From contig NZ_CP177354.1 in the NCBI RefSeq assembly GCF_046844695.1, positions 1 through 64,000 on the forward strand: 64,000 bases of DNA. The letters are read 5' to 3'. Of the stretch, positions 27,072 through 36,347 are shown one piece after another (position 1 is the first letter of the stretch; the number at the start of each line of letters is the position of its first letter). The stretch comes from Pokkaliibacter plantistimulans. Its GTDB lineage: Bacteria > Pseudomonadota > Gammaproteobacteria > Pseudomonadales > Balneatricaceae. The notes beneath the pieces were generated by a model. The model made no database searches, was not told the DNA's origin, and saw only the letters and a program-made list of their open reading frames with translations. A program made the translations under genes and the position numbers.

Positions 27072-28346
27072 ATGGGCAGCGAATCCTACTGGCTCGACAG
27101 CGCGCCAGCCTTTACCTCCGCACAGCGCGGCGCGGTTGAGGGTCAGGTGGATGTAGTGGTAGTCGGCGGCGGCCTTACCGGCCTGTCGGCGGCTCGCGCG
27201 CTGGCCATGAAAGGTGCCAGTGTCGTGGTGCTGGAAGCCGCTCAGGTGATCGGTGAAGCCTCTGGCCGTAATGGCGGTCAGTGCAACACCGGTATCGCCC
27301 AGGATTTTGGTGCCATGGCCGCCAGCCGTGGGGTGGATCAGGCACGGGCCTTCTATCAGGCCTATGCCGATGCGGTAACTTCCGTCCAGCAGATCATCGA
27401 GCAGGAACAGATTGCCTGTGATTTCAGCCGTAACGGCAAGCTCAAGCTGGCGGCCAAACCCCAGCATGTGGCGGGAATGGAAAAGACCTGTGAGCTGATC
27501 CGCCGGGAAGTAGATGCAGATGTGGCCATGCTGTCACGGGAGGAAGTGCGCCGCGAAGTGCAGTCTGACCAGTTCCACGCCGGGCTGCTGCAACGCCACG
27601 GTATCCAGATGCACGTCGGCAAGTTTGGCGTTGGTCTGGCTGAAGCGGCGGTGCGTCACGGCGCCGTGATCTATGAAAACGCCGCCGTCACCGGCTGGCA
27701 GAAACAGGCCGATGGCTACCGGGTGGACACCGCCCGCGGGCAGATCAGGGCAAGACAACTGCTGATGGCCACCGGCGCCAGTCAGGTCGGTCCGCTGAAC
27801 TGGTATCGCCGCCGCATGGCGCCCGTCGGCAGTTTTATCATCGTTACCGAGCCGATGGCTGCTGAACGACTGCTGGCACTGCTGCCGATGCAGCGTTCCT
27901 ACGTCACCAGCCGCATCATCGGCAACTACTTCCGCATCACTGACGACAACCGTCTGCTGTTTGGTGGACGCGCCCGCTTTGCCATGTCCAATCCCCGTTC
28001 CGACGCCCTCAGTGGCGAGGTGCTGAAAAAGACCATGACAGAGATGTTCCCGCAACTGGCCGGAGTGCGACCGGCCTATTGCTGGGGCGGGCTGGTCGAT
28101 ATGACCGCCGACCGCCTGCCGCGCGCCGGTGAGCACGAAGGCATCTACTACTCCATGGGCTATAGCGGCCACGGGGTACAGATGTCGACCCACATGGGTC
28201 TGGTCATGGCCGAGGTGATGGGCGGCAACGCTGCTGCCAATCCCTGGCGTGAGCTGAGCTGGCCGGCGATTCCCGGCCATTTCGGCAAACCCTGGTTCCT
28301 GCCGCTGGTCGGTGCCTACTACCGGCTGCAGGACCATCTGCATTGA
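27072..28346 (+). CDS. FAD-dependent amine oxidase (PuuB-like)
   Basis: A 424-residue DAO-family flavoprotein. The dinucleotide-binding motif is VVVVGGGLTGLSAARALA (about residues 25-42), followed by EASGRNGGQCNTG, which covers the FAD-contact region typical of gamma-glutamylputrescine oxidase; the C-terminal block is GYSGHGVQMSTHMG. The ATG at 27072 follows AAGGAA. PuuB oxidises gamma-glutamylputrescine; here the neighbours (transporter, aminotransferase, semialdehyde dehydrogenase) fit oxidation of an amine or N-alkyl amino acid, but the exact substrate is unknown. Confidence 0.88.
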   Translation: MGSESYWLDSAPAFTSAQRGAVEGQVDVVVVGGGLTGLSAARALAMKGASVVVLEAAQVIGEASGRNGGQCNTGIAQDFGAMAASRGVDQARAFYQAYADAVTSVQQIIEQEQIACDFSRNGKLKLAAKPQHVAGMEKTCELIRREVDADVAMLSREEVRREVQSDQFHAGLLQRHGIQMHVGKFGVGLAEAAVRHGAVIYENAAVTGWQKQADGYRVDTARGQIRARQLLMATGASQVGPLNWYRRRMAPVGSFIIVTEPMAAERLLALLPMQRSYVTSRIIGNYFRITDDNRLLFGGRARFAMSNPRSDALSGEVLKKTMTEMFPQLAGVRPAYCWGGLVDMTADRLPRAGEHEGIYYSMGYSGHGVQMSTHMGLVMAEVMGGNAAANPWRELSWPAIPGHFGKPWFLPLVGAYYRLQDHLH

Positions 28347-28605
28347 TTACCAGGATTGATTACAACGACTGACTGCACGGGAGCCTGACAACCTCGTAGC
28401 GAGCTGCATGCCCGAAACCCAACTGATTGCCGTATCTGAAACCTGATCACGATAGCGAGCGCGGCAGCCTGAGCAGGCGAACAGCACTCATCAGCGATCG
28501 TGGACAGCTTGCCAGAGCATGGCCAACTAAACCCGGAAAGGGGTCTGCCGGTGCCTGTGACGCATCCCGCGATCCCCTTTCCCTTAAACGACAGGAAGCG
28601 CAGTA

Positions 28606-30228
28606 ATGACTGATAAGAAGCTGATTTCCGGAGAAGAGAGTGTAAGGGTATTCGAGGCCATGCACCGTGGCGTATCACGCCGCGATGCGTTGCGCATGCT
28701 CGGTGCGGCGGGGGTGATGGCCGCCGGTGCAGGCAGTCTGTTTGGTTCTTCCAGCGTGCTGGCCGCCGGTGAAAGCACCGCGCCAGTGGGCAAACGTGGT
28801 GGCAGCATTCGTGTGGCCGGGGTGTCCAGCTCCACCGCCGATACCCTCGACCCGGCCAAGGGCGCACTGTCCACTGACTACACCCGTCATTACATGTTCT
28901 ACAACGGTCTGACCCGTTTTGATGCTCATCTGACCCCGCAGATGGAGCTGGCCGAAAGCATGGCATCCAACGATGCCACCACCTGGGTCGTGACCCTACG
29001 CAAAGGCGTCACCTTCCATGATGGCAAGCCCCTGACTTCGGCCGACGTGGTGTTCTCTCTCAATCGCCATAAAGATGCCGCGGTCGGCTCCAAAGTCATG
29101 AAGCTGGCGGAGCAGATGCAGGACATCAAAGCCACCGGCCCCCTCGAAGTGACCATCACCCTGAGCGGCCCCAACGCCGAACTGCCCTCCATTCTGGCGG
29201 TATCGCACATGCTGATCGTGGCCGAGGGCACCACCGACTTCAACAAGGGCAACGGCACCGGCCCCTTCAAGGTGCAGGAATTCAAACCCGGCGTCCGCTC
29301 GGTGGCGGTGCGCAACGAGAACTACTGGAAACCCGGTCTGCCCTATCTGGACCAGATCGAATTTATCGCCATCCCCGATGAGCCTTCACGGGTCAACGCC
29401 CTGCTGGCCGGTGAAGTGCATGTGATCAACAACGTGGATCCGCGCTCCACCAAACGCATCGAAGCCAGCACCACGCACCGTTATGTGGATGCACCGTCCG
29501 GCAACTACACCGACCTGATCATCCGTCGTGACCAGATGCCCGGCCAGAGCAATGAATTCACGCAGGCGATGAAGCTGCTGCTGGATCGCGAGCAGATCAA
29601 GAGCGCCGTGTTCCGTGGCTTTGCGGTGGTCGGTAACGACACCCCCATCGCTCCCGGCTCACGCTTCTTCAATGCCGAGCTGCCACAGACCACCTATGAC
29701 CCCGACAAGGCCAAGTTCCTGCTCAACAAAGCCGGGCTGGCCGGTGCCAAAATACCGGTAATTGCTTCGGAAGCGGCCACCAGCTCGGTCGACATGGCCG
29801 TATTGTTGCAACAGTCTGCCAAAAAGGCGGGCCTGAACCTCGACGTCAAACGCATGCCGTCCGACGGTTACTGGTCCAATCACTGGATGAAGCACCCACT
29901 GAGCTTCGGCAACATCAACCCGCGCCCCAATGCCGACATCATCTTCTCGCAGTTCTTCCAGTCCACTGCACCCTGGAACGAGTCAGGCTGGAAAAACGAG
30001 CGCTTTGATCAGCTGCTGATCCAGGCCCGTGCCGAGACCGACGATGGCAAACGCGGCCAGATGTATGCCGAAATGCAGACACTGGTGCATGACCACTGCG
30101 GTATCGGTATTCCGGTATTTATCAGCAACATCGACGGGGTGGACGCACGCCTGAAAGGCTACGGCACCAACCCGCTGGGCGGCTTCATGGGCTACATGTT
30201 CGCCGAGCAGGTGTGGATGGACGCCTGA
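28606..30228 (+). CDS. ABC transporter substrate-binding protein, family 5, Tat-exported
   Basis: A 540-residue periplasmic binding protein of the peptide/opine/nickel family (SBP_bac_5). The N-terminus has a twin-arginine motif, SRRDALRML (about residues 24-32), before a hydrophobic stretch ending SSSVLAAG, so it is exported folded. Family blocks: YNGLTRFDAHLTPQMELAES, TFHDGKPLTSADVVFSLNR and GTGPFKVQEFKPG. AGGAAG lies upstream of the ATG. The two permeases and fused ATPase follow on the same strand. The ligand is likely a small peptide, opine or acylated amino acid. Confidence 0.92.
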   Translation: MTDKKLISGEESVRVFEAMHRGVSRRDALRMLGAAGVMAAGAGSLFGSSSVLAAGESTAPVGKRGGSIRVAGVSSSTADTLDPAKGALSTDYTRHYMFYNGLTRFDAHLTPQMELAESMASNDATTWVVTLRKGVTFHDGKPLTSADVVFSLNRHKDAAVGSKVMKLAEQMQDIKATGPLEVTITLSGPNAELPSILAVSHMLIVAEGTTDFNKGNGTGPFKVQEFKPGVRSVAVRNENYWKPGLPYLDQIEFIAIPDEPSRVNALLAGEVHVINNVDPRSTKRIEASTTHRYVDAPSGNYTDLIIRRDQMPGQSNEFTQAMKLLLDREQIKSAVFRGFAVVGNDTPIAPGSRFFNAELPQTTYDPDKAKFLLNKAGLAGAKIPVIASEAATSSVDMAVLLQQSAKKAGLNLDVKRMPSDGYWSNHWMKHPLSFGNINPRPNADIIFSQFFQSTAPWNESGWKNERFDQLLIQARAETDDGKRGQMYAEMQTLVHDHCGIGIPVFISNIDGVDARLKGYGTNPLGGFMGYMFAEQVWMDA

Positions 30229-30384
30229 TAACACCCAGAGGCCGGTGCCCTGCGCACCGGCATCCCGGAACAGACAAAGGCAGGATGCCAGCAAACAGGA
30301 GAGCACAAGACTCGGCCTGGTGTGCGGTAAGCGCAGTGAACGCAGCGAGCCGCACCTTTAATAACAAGCCAGATGGGAGAACAG

Positions 30385-31341
30385 ATGAGCACTCATATTC
30401 TGTGGTTGATCGGCAGACGGCTGGCCGCCGCTGTCCTGACCCTGCTGATCGTCTCCGTGGTGATCTTTGCCATCACCGCCATCCTGCCCGGCGACTCCGC
30501 CCAGCAGATTCTTGGCCAGTTCGCCACGCCAGAGCAGATCGAAGCCCTACGTCAGCAACTGGGCCTCAACCAGCCTGCCATCGTCCGCTATCTGGACTGG
30601 TTCGGCGGCCTGCTCAGCGGCAATCTGGGCGAATCCATGACCAACAACATGCCCGTCACCGAACTGCTGCAGGGGCGTCTGGGGAACACCCTGATGCTGG
30701 CGCTGGTTACCTCCGTCGTCTCCGTTCCTGTGGCGCTGCTGCTCGGCATCACTGCTGCCATCTACCGTGGCGGACGACTGGACAAATGCCTGAGCACCCT
30801 GACCCTGGCGCTGGTAGCGGTGCCCGAGTTTCTGGTTGCCACCCTGGCGGTGCTGATTTTTGCCGTCAAACTGCGCTGGTTTTCGGCGCTGTCCTACGCC
30901 AGCGACGTCACCTCACCGCTGGCATTTATCCGTACCTATACCCTGCCGGTGATGACCCTGTGTTTTGTCATCGTCGCCCAGATGGCCCGCATGACCCGCG
31001 CTGCGGTGGTCGATCAGCTCGACAGCAGCTATGCCGAAATGGCCAGACTGAAAGGCCTTGGCAATCTGCGCATCGCGCTGGTCCACGCCCTGCCCAATGC
31101 CGTCGGGCCGATTGCCAATGCCATCGCCCTGAGCCTGTCCTACCTGTTCGGCGGGGTGGTGATCGTCGAAACCATCTTCAACTATCCCGGCATTGCCAGC
31201 CTGATGGTGGATGCCGTGACTAACCGTGATATCGCTCTGGTGCAGGCCTGCACCATGCTGTTCTGCAGTGGCTATCTGTTGCTGGTGCTGATCGCCGATG
31301 TCAGTGCCATCCTGTCCAATCCGAGACTGAGAACCCGATGA
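30385..31341 (+). CDS. ABC transporter permease, DppB type
   Basis: A 318-residue inner-membrane permease. It begins with a membrane segment (RRLAAAVLTLLIVSVVIFAIT), has the DppB block ILPGDSAQQILGQ and LNQPAIVRYLDWFGGLLSGNLG, and the transport-domain EAA loop with AEMARLKGLGNLRIALVHALPNA. ATG 30385 is preceded by GGGAGA; the alternative 30373 overlaps that site. It overlaps the next permease by ATGA. Confidence 0.93.
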   Translation: MSTHILWLIGRRLAAAVLTLLIVSVVIFAITAILPGDSAQQILGQFATPEQIEALRQQLGLNQPAIVRYLDWFGGLLSGNLGESMTNNMPVTELLQGRLGNTLMLALVTSVVSVPVALLLGITAAIYRGGRLDKCLSTLTLALVAVPEFLVATLAVLIFAVKLRWFSALSYASDVTSPLAFIRTYTLPVMTLCFVIVAQMARMTRAAVVDQLDSSYAEMARLKGLGNLRIALVHALPNAVGPIANAIALSLSYLFGGVVIVETIFNYPGIASLMVDAVTNRDIALVQACTMLFCSGYLLLVLIADVSAILSNPRLRTR

Positions 31342-32183
31342 GTACGAGCGTATCCAATCCGTCACGCACCTCGGCCCTGCCCAGGATCACCTCCCCCTGG
31401 CGCAGCGTGGGCGCCGTGGTCTGCCTGTTCTGGCTGGTAATGGCCGTGATCGGCCCGTGGCTGGCTCCTCACGATGTCGGTCAGGTGGTGTCAGATGACA
31501 TCTTCGGCCCGCTGTCTGCCCAGTACCCGCTCGGCACTGACTACATGGGCCGCGACATGCTCAGCCGCATGCTGGTGGCGGCCCGTTATACCGTCGGGCT
31601 GGCACTGGTCGCCGCCCTGCTGTCCTCCATGATCGGCACCTTTATCGCACTGGCCGCCGCGGTGTCACCGCGCTGGCTGGAAGACGGCATCTGCCGTCTG
31701 ATGGACGCCCTGATCGCCATCCCCAGCAAGATGCTGGCTCTGGTGATCGTCGCCGGTTTTGGCAGCTCGGTGCCGCTGCTGATCATCACCGCCATTATCG
31801 GCTACGCCCCCGGCGCCTTCCGTATTGCCTACAGTCTGGCGGCCAGCCTCTACACCATGGAATACGTGCAGGTGGCTCAGACCCGTGGCGAAAGCCGTCT
31901 GTATATCGCCCTGCGCGAAATGCTGCCCAATATGCTCAACCCGGTGCTGGCAGACCTCGGCCTGCGCTTCGTGTTTATCGTGCTGCTGCTCAGCGGCCTG
32001 AGCTTCCTCGGTCTCGGTGTACAGCCGCCCGATGCCGACCTCGGCTCACTGGTGCGGGAAAACATTGGCGGCCTGAGCCAGGGCGCAGCGGCGCTGATTG
32101 CCCCAGCGCTGGCCATCGGCACCCTGACCGTCGGCGTCAATCTGCTGATTGACCGCATTTCCTCTCACCGTAACGGACGCTGA
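31338..32183 (+). CDS. ABC transporter permease, DppC type
   Basis: A 281-residue inner-membrane permease that pairs with the DppB-type subunit. After an N-terminal membrane segment come the signature DIFGPLSAQYPLGTDYMGRD and MLSRMLVAARYTVGLAL, an EAA-like loop with VAQTRGESRLYIALREMLPN, and LLLSGLSFLGLGVQPPDADLG. The start overlaps the previous stop (ATGA); the ATPase gene starts 11 bp after its end. Confidence 0.93.
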   Translation: MSTSVSNPSRTSALPRITSPWRSVGAVVCLFWLVMAVIGPWLAPHDVGQVVSDDIFGPLSAQYPLGTDYMGRDMLSRMLVAARYTVGLALVAALLSSMIGTFIALAAAVSPRWLEDGICRLMDALIAIPSKMLALVIVAGFGSSVPLLIITAIIGYAPGAFRIAYSLAASLYTMEYVQVAQTRGESRLYIALREMLPNMLNPVLADLGLRFVFIVLLLSGLSFLGLGVQPPDADLGSLVRENIGGLSQGAAALIAPALAIGTLTVGVNLLIDRISSHRNGR

Positions 32184-32194
32184 TCGGAGGCCTC

Positions 32195-34060
32195 ATGACT
32201 GAACTTCTGCACGTCAAAAACCTGCGTGTTAACGCCCGTGGCGGCGCCGGTGAAATCGAAATTGTGCGTAATGTCAGCTTCTCGCTGGGCAAGGGTGAAG
32301 TGCTGGCCCTGATCGGTGAATCAGGCTCCGGCAAGACCACCATCGCGCTGTCACTGCTGGGCTATGCCCGCCATGGCTGTCGCATTGCCGGGGGCGAAAT
32401 CTGGGTGGACGGCACCGACGTGCTCAGCCTGGATGACAAGACCCTGCAACAGTGGCGCGGCCATCGCATTGCCTATATTGCCCAGAGTGCGGCAGCGGCG
32501 TTCAACCCGTCCAAGCGTCTGCTTGATCAGGTGATCGAATCGGCGCTGCTGCACGGTGTGGGCAGCCGTGCCGAGCTGGAGCGCAAAGCCGTCGAACTGT
32601 TCCGCGATCTGGCCCTGCCCAACCCTGAGACTATCGGTCAGCGCTACCCTCATCAGGTGTCCGGCGGCCAGCTGCAGCGACTGATGGCGGCGATGGCCCT
32701 GATTGCTGACCCGCTGCTGGTGATTCTTGATGAGCCCACCACCGCGCTGGACGTGACCACTCAGGTGGAAGTGCTGCAAACCTTCCGCGATGCAGTCAAA
32801 CGCCGCAATGCCACCGCCGTTTATGTCTCCCATGATCTGGCCGTGGTGGCGCAGATGGCTGACCACATCGTGGTGCTCAACGGCGGCGAGATCCGCGAGC
32901 ACAACCGCACCGAGCGCATCCTGCATCATGCCGACGATGCCTACACCCGCAGCCTGCTGGGTGCCGCCCGCCCTCATGGCAAACCCAAGGCCGTCACCCG
33001 CCTGCCTGCCGAAGCCGAACCGCTGCTGAGCATCAAGGGGCTGATCGCGGGCTACGGCAAACCCGACAGCCTTGGCCTGCCCGCCAGTCGCATTCTGGAA
33101 GATATCGAACTGGAGCTGCGCCCCGGTCAGGCCATCGGCATTATCGGTGAGTCAGGCTCCGGCAAATCGACGCTGGCTCGCGTTGTGGCCGGGCTGCTGC
33201 CCGCCGCCCGCGGCAAGGTCAGATTCCGCGGTGAAGAGCTGCCCGGCCAGCTGTCACAACGCAGCGCCGAACAGTTCCGCCGTATCCAGCTGGTGTTTCA
33301 GAACGCCGACACCGCTCTCAACCCCATGCACACCGTCGGCACCCTGCTTGGCCGCCCGCTCAAGGCCTACTTCGGCCTGACCGGCAAGGCCCAGCGCCAG
33401 CGGGTGCTGGAGCTGCTGGATCAGGTGCGGCTGCCGCATACCCTGATCGACCGCAAACCCGGCGCCCTGTCCGGTGGCCAGAAACAGCGTGTCAATCTGG
33501 CGCGGGCGCTGGCCGCCAAGCCGGATCTGATTCTCTGTGACGAGGTAACATCGGCGCTGGATACCGTGGTCGGCGCGGCCATCCTCGACCTGCTGGCCGA
33601 GCTGCGCAGGGAGCTGGGGCTGGCCTATCTGTTTATCAGCCATGACATCTCCAGCGTTCGCGCCCTGTGTGACGACGTGGTGGTGATGTATCAGGGCCAT
33701 CAGGTGCAGACCGGCAGCACCTCCGCCCTGCTGGAACCGCCCGCGCACCCTTACACCGACCTGCTGGTGCGCTCGGTGCCGGAACTGCGACAGGGCTGGC
33801 TGGAAGAAAACCGCGATCTGGCCCGTCTGGAACTACCTGCGCTGGATGACTATCAAGACAACGGCGAACTCTGTACCTTCCTCGACCGCTGTCCGAAACG
33901 CATCAACGGCCTGTGCAACAGCACCGCACCGGGTCGCAAGACCCTGAGCAGCGGCAGCGTCACCCTCTGTCATCTGGACGAAGAGGCCATGCTGCCGCTC
34001 CTGCCGGTGCTGGCACAGCCCAGCGCACAGGAACCCCGACTGTATAAGGTGAATGGGTAG
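32195..34060 (+). CDS. fused two-domain ABC ATPase (DppD-DppF type)
   Basis: A 621-residue protein with two ATP-binding cassettes in tandem, energising the transporter above. Cassette 1: Walker A GESGSGKTT, signature VSGGQLQRLM, Walker B LLVILDEPTTALD. Cassette 2: GESGSGKST, LSGGQKQRVNLARAL, LILCDEVTSALD. A cysteine-bearing oligopeptide-transporter tail (about residues 545-585, FLDRCPKRINGLCN) follows. This fused form is like GsiA/YejF. GGAGG precedes the ATG. It is the last transporter gene before a block of repeats. Confidence 0.94.
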   Translation: MTELLHVKNLRVNARGGAGEIEIVRNVSFSLGKGEVLALIGESGSGKTTIALSLLGYARHGCRIAGGEIWVDGTDVLSLDDKTLQQWRGHRIAYIAQSAAAAFNPSKRLLDQVIESALLHGVGSRAELERKAVELFRDLALPNPETIGQRYPHQVSGGQLQRLMAAMALIADPLLVILDEPTTALDVTTQVEVLQTFRDAVKRRNATAVYVSHDLAVVAQMADHIVVLNGGEIREHNRTERILHHADDAYTRSLLGAARPHGKPKAVTRLPAEAEPLLSIKGLIAGYGKPDSLGLPASRILEDIELELRPGQAIGIIGESGSGKSTLARVVAGLLPAARGKVRFRGEELPGQLSQRSAEQFRRIQLVFQNADTALNPMHTVGTLLGRPLKAYFGLTGKAQRQRVLELLDQVRLPHTLIDRKPGALSGGQKQRVNLARALAAKPDLILCDEVTSALDTVVGAAILDLLAELRRELGLAYLFISHDISSVRALCDDVVVMYQGHQVQTGSTSALLEPPAHPYTDLLVRSVPELRQGWLEENRDLARLELPALDDYQDNGELCTFLDRCPKRINGLCNSTAPGRKTLSSGSVTLCHLDEEAMLPLLPVLAQPSAQEPRLYKVNG

Positions 34061-34106
34061 AGATATTTTCTTCGCGAGCGAGAGGATCTGTACGGTGTGG
34101 CAGGAT

Positions 34107-34541
34107 TGCCCCCTCTCCCCCGGCCCCTCTCCCACAAGGGGCGAGGGGAGCTGATTGGTGTGGCTGGCAAAATGGGTGTCTGGTCGCCGCATGCTGTGTG
34201 CAGAGCAAGAATTCGATGCTCGAGAATGGCTCTGATAAAGTCCCTCTCCCCTTGCGGGAGAGGGATTTAGGGAGAGGGGTAACCAGCGGCACTGATCGGT
34301 GTGGTTGGCAAAATGGGTGTCTGGTCGCCGCATGCTGTGTGCGGAGTAAAAATTCGATGCTCGAGAATGGCTCAGACAAAGTCCCTCTCCCCTTGCGGGA
34401 GAGGGAGTAACCCGCGGCACGGAGCTACGCGGTTGGCAAAGTGGGCTGCATGCAGCAACACCACAAGGACAACCTGCCTCGGCAGTAAGACACACCAGGT
34501 CCCTCTCCCCTCGCGGGAGAGAGATTCAGGGAGAGGGGGCA
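34107..34541. repeat. tandem 141-bp repeats with CCCTCTCCC palindromes
   Basis: A non-coding block holding four copies of a REP-like palindrome, CCCTCTCCC with its complement GGGAGAGGG, near 34109-34155, 34231-34277, 34380-34407 and 34499-34540. Two of them lie in a direct tandem repeat of about 141 bp (34151-34291 and 34292-34432) with a partial third starting near 34433. The repeats differ at a few positions. It separates the transporter genes from the dehydrogenase genes and could act as terminator or mRNA stabiliser. Confidence 0.85.
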
Positions 34542-34620
34542 CCCGGCAGGGTGTCATTCATCCCCTCTTCACGTTGCAACATGCAGTAAACGAAATAACT
34601 ACGGGATAGGGATTGCACAC

Positions 34621-34932
34621 ATGATCTCTCGCTTTGTCCGGCTGGACGAACAGCACCGCCCGCGGGTCACCCTGCAGGTCAATGGTCAGCCAGTGGACGC
34701 CCTTGAAGGCGATACCCTGATGGTGGCGCTGCTGACCCAGAGCCGTCATCTGCGCCAGTCGGAATTCGACAGCGGCCTGCGCGCCGGTTTCTGCCTGATG
34801 GCCGCCTGTCAGGACTGCTGGGTATGGACCCGACAGGGCGAACGGCTGCGGGCCTGCTCTACCCCTGTCAGCAGCGGCATGGACATTCTTACCTATCAAC
34901 CGGAGGCAGCATGGCCAGTTCACGAATCCTGA
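34621..34932 (+). CDS. small 2Fe-2S subunit of opine oxidase/hydroxyproline dehydrogenase type
   Basis: A 103-residue ferredoxin-like protein of the Fer2_4 group (HcnA, small subunit of LhpBEF-type dehydrogenases and opine oxidases). Cluster ligands are in GFCLMAACQDCWVW (spacing Cx4Cx2C) with a fourth Cys in LRACSTPV. Its 3' end overlaps the start of the next gene by 22 bases, so the two are coupled. It likely carries electrons between the two flavin subunits that follow. Confidence 0.88.
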   Translation: MISRFVRLDEQHRPRVTLQVNGQPVDALEGDTLMVALLTQSRHLRQSEFDSGLRAGFCLMAACQDCWVWTRQGERLRACSTPVSSGMDILTYQPEAAWPVHES

Positions 34933-36347
34933 TCGTCGGGGCCGGACCTGCCGGGGTACGCTGCGCCGAAACCCTGGTCAGACATGGCCTGCGCCCCACC
35001 CTGATCGATGAAAACCGCCGCGATGGCGGACAGATCTACCGGCGTCAGCCCGAGGGCTTCCAGCGCGATTACCGCACCCTGTATGGCAGCGAAGCCGACA
35101 AGGCCAAAGCCCTGCACGACAGCTTCGACCAGCTGCGCCCCGAGCTTGATTACTACTCTGACACCAGCGCCTGGCACCTCAGCGGGCAGCGGCTCTATGC
35201 CCACCAGCAGGGCCGCCCGCTGGAGCTGGACTACGACCACCTGCTGCTCTGCACCGGAGCCACCGACCGGGTGATGCCGGTGAAGGGCTGGCAGCTGGCG
35301 GGCACCTACAGCCTCGGCGGCGCCCAGATTGCACTGAAGAATCAGGCGGTATCCATTGGCCATGAAGTGGTCTTCATGGGCAGCGGCCCGCTGCTCTATC
35401 TGGTCGCCAGCCAGTATCTGAAAGCCGGAGCCAATGTGGCCGCGGTGCTCGATACCTCGGCGTTCAGCAAACGCCTGAGCGCGTTGCCTAAACTGCTCAG
35501 CCGTGCCCCGCTGACCGCCCGCGGTTCACTGTTGCTGGCCGATCTGCTGCGCCACGGCGTATCGCTGCATTTTGGTATCCGCCCGCTGGAAGTGCTGGGT
35601 TCCACCGACAGCGGCGTCAGCGCCATCCGCTTTGCCCGCGCCGATGGCAGCGTCAGCGAAATCTGCTGTGATGCGCTGGCCCTCGGCTATCACCTGCGCC
35701 CGGAGACCCAGCTGGCCGATCTGGCGGGCTGTGCCTTCCAGTTTGATGAGCTGAGCCGCCAGTGGCTGCTGCAGCTGGATGATCTGGGCCGCACCTCGGT
35801 GCCACAGGTCTATGCCGCTGGCGACGGTGCGCGTATTCGCGGTGCCGACGCCGCCGAGCGGGCCGGAGAGCTGGCCGCCATTGCCCTGCTGCAGGATCTC
35901 AATCGCGCTACGCCGGAGCTGGCAGCCCGCCAGCAGCAACTGCACAGTGAGCTGGCGGTACTCAGCCGCTTCGCTCAGGGCCTCAGTGAAGCCTTCCCCT
36001 GGCCCGCCCAGCATGCCGCCCAGCTCAGTGATGACACCATCATCTGTCGCTGCGAAATGATCAGCGCTGGCGAACTGCGCCGTACCGTGCAGGCTAAAGG
36101 TGCGCTTGAAGTCAACCGTGCCAAGGCGTTCAGCCGGGTGGGGATGGGCCGCTGTCAGGGCCGTTACTGCGCTCATGTCGGTGCCGAAGTGATCGCCGCC
36201 GCCAGCGGTGAACCGCTGCAAGTAGTCGGTCGTCAGCGCGGACAGGCACCGGTCAAGCCGCTGCCCATCAGTCTCTATGCCGTGGAGCCGACAGACCCTG
36301 CACCACAGGAAAGTATGCAACAGCCAGCCCCGGAGGTGCTGTCATGA
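34911..36347 (+). CDS. FAD/NAD(P)-binding subunit A (OoxA/HcnB-like)
   Basis: A 478-residue flavoprotein. FAD motif ILIVGAGPAGVRCAETLVRHG at the start (about residues 5-25), a second nucleotide fold with VVFMGSGPLLYLVASQYL, the FAD-ribityl block VPQVYAAGDGARIRGA, and a C-terminal cysteine set (CRCEM, then MGRCQGRYC) of the BFD-like 2Fe-2S type. This is the alpha-type subunit of opine oxidases and D-hydroxyproline dehydrogenase. The ATG follows CGGAGGCAGC inside the small subunit gene; the stop overlaps the next start (ATGA). Confidence 0.9.
   Translation: MASSRILIVGAGPAGVRCAETLVRHGLRPTLIDENRRDGGQIYRRQPEGFQRDYRTLYGSEADKAKALHDSFDQLRPELDYYSDTSAWHLSGQRLYAHQQGRPLELDYDHLLLCTGATDRVMPVKGWQLAGTYSLGGAQIALKNQAVSIGHEVVFMGSGPLLYLVASQYLKAGANVAAVLDTSAFSKRLSALPKLLSRAPLTARGSLLLADLLRHGVSLHFGIRPLEVLGSTDSGVSAIRFARADGSVSEICCDALALGYHLRPETQLADLAGCAFQFDELSRQWLLQLDDLGRTSVPQVYAAGDGARIRGADAAERAGELAAIALLQDLNRATPELAARQQQLHSELAVLSRFAQGLSEAFPWPAQHAAQLSDDTIICRCEMISAGELRRTVQAKGALEVNRAKAFSRVGMGRCQGRYCAHVGAEVIAAASGEPLQVVGRQRGQAPVKPLPISLYAVEPTDPAPQESMQQPAPEVLS

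Noticed and set aside
34107..34541. CRISPR array
   Set aside because: The repeats are palindromic, irregularly spaced and include a 141-bp duplication; there are no unique spacers of even length and no cas genes.
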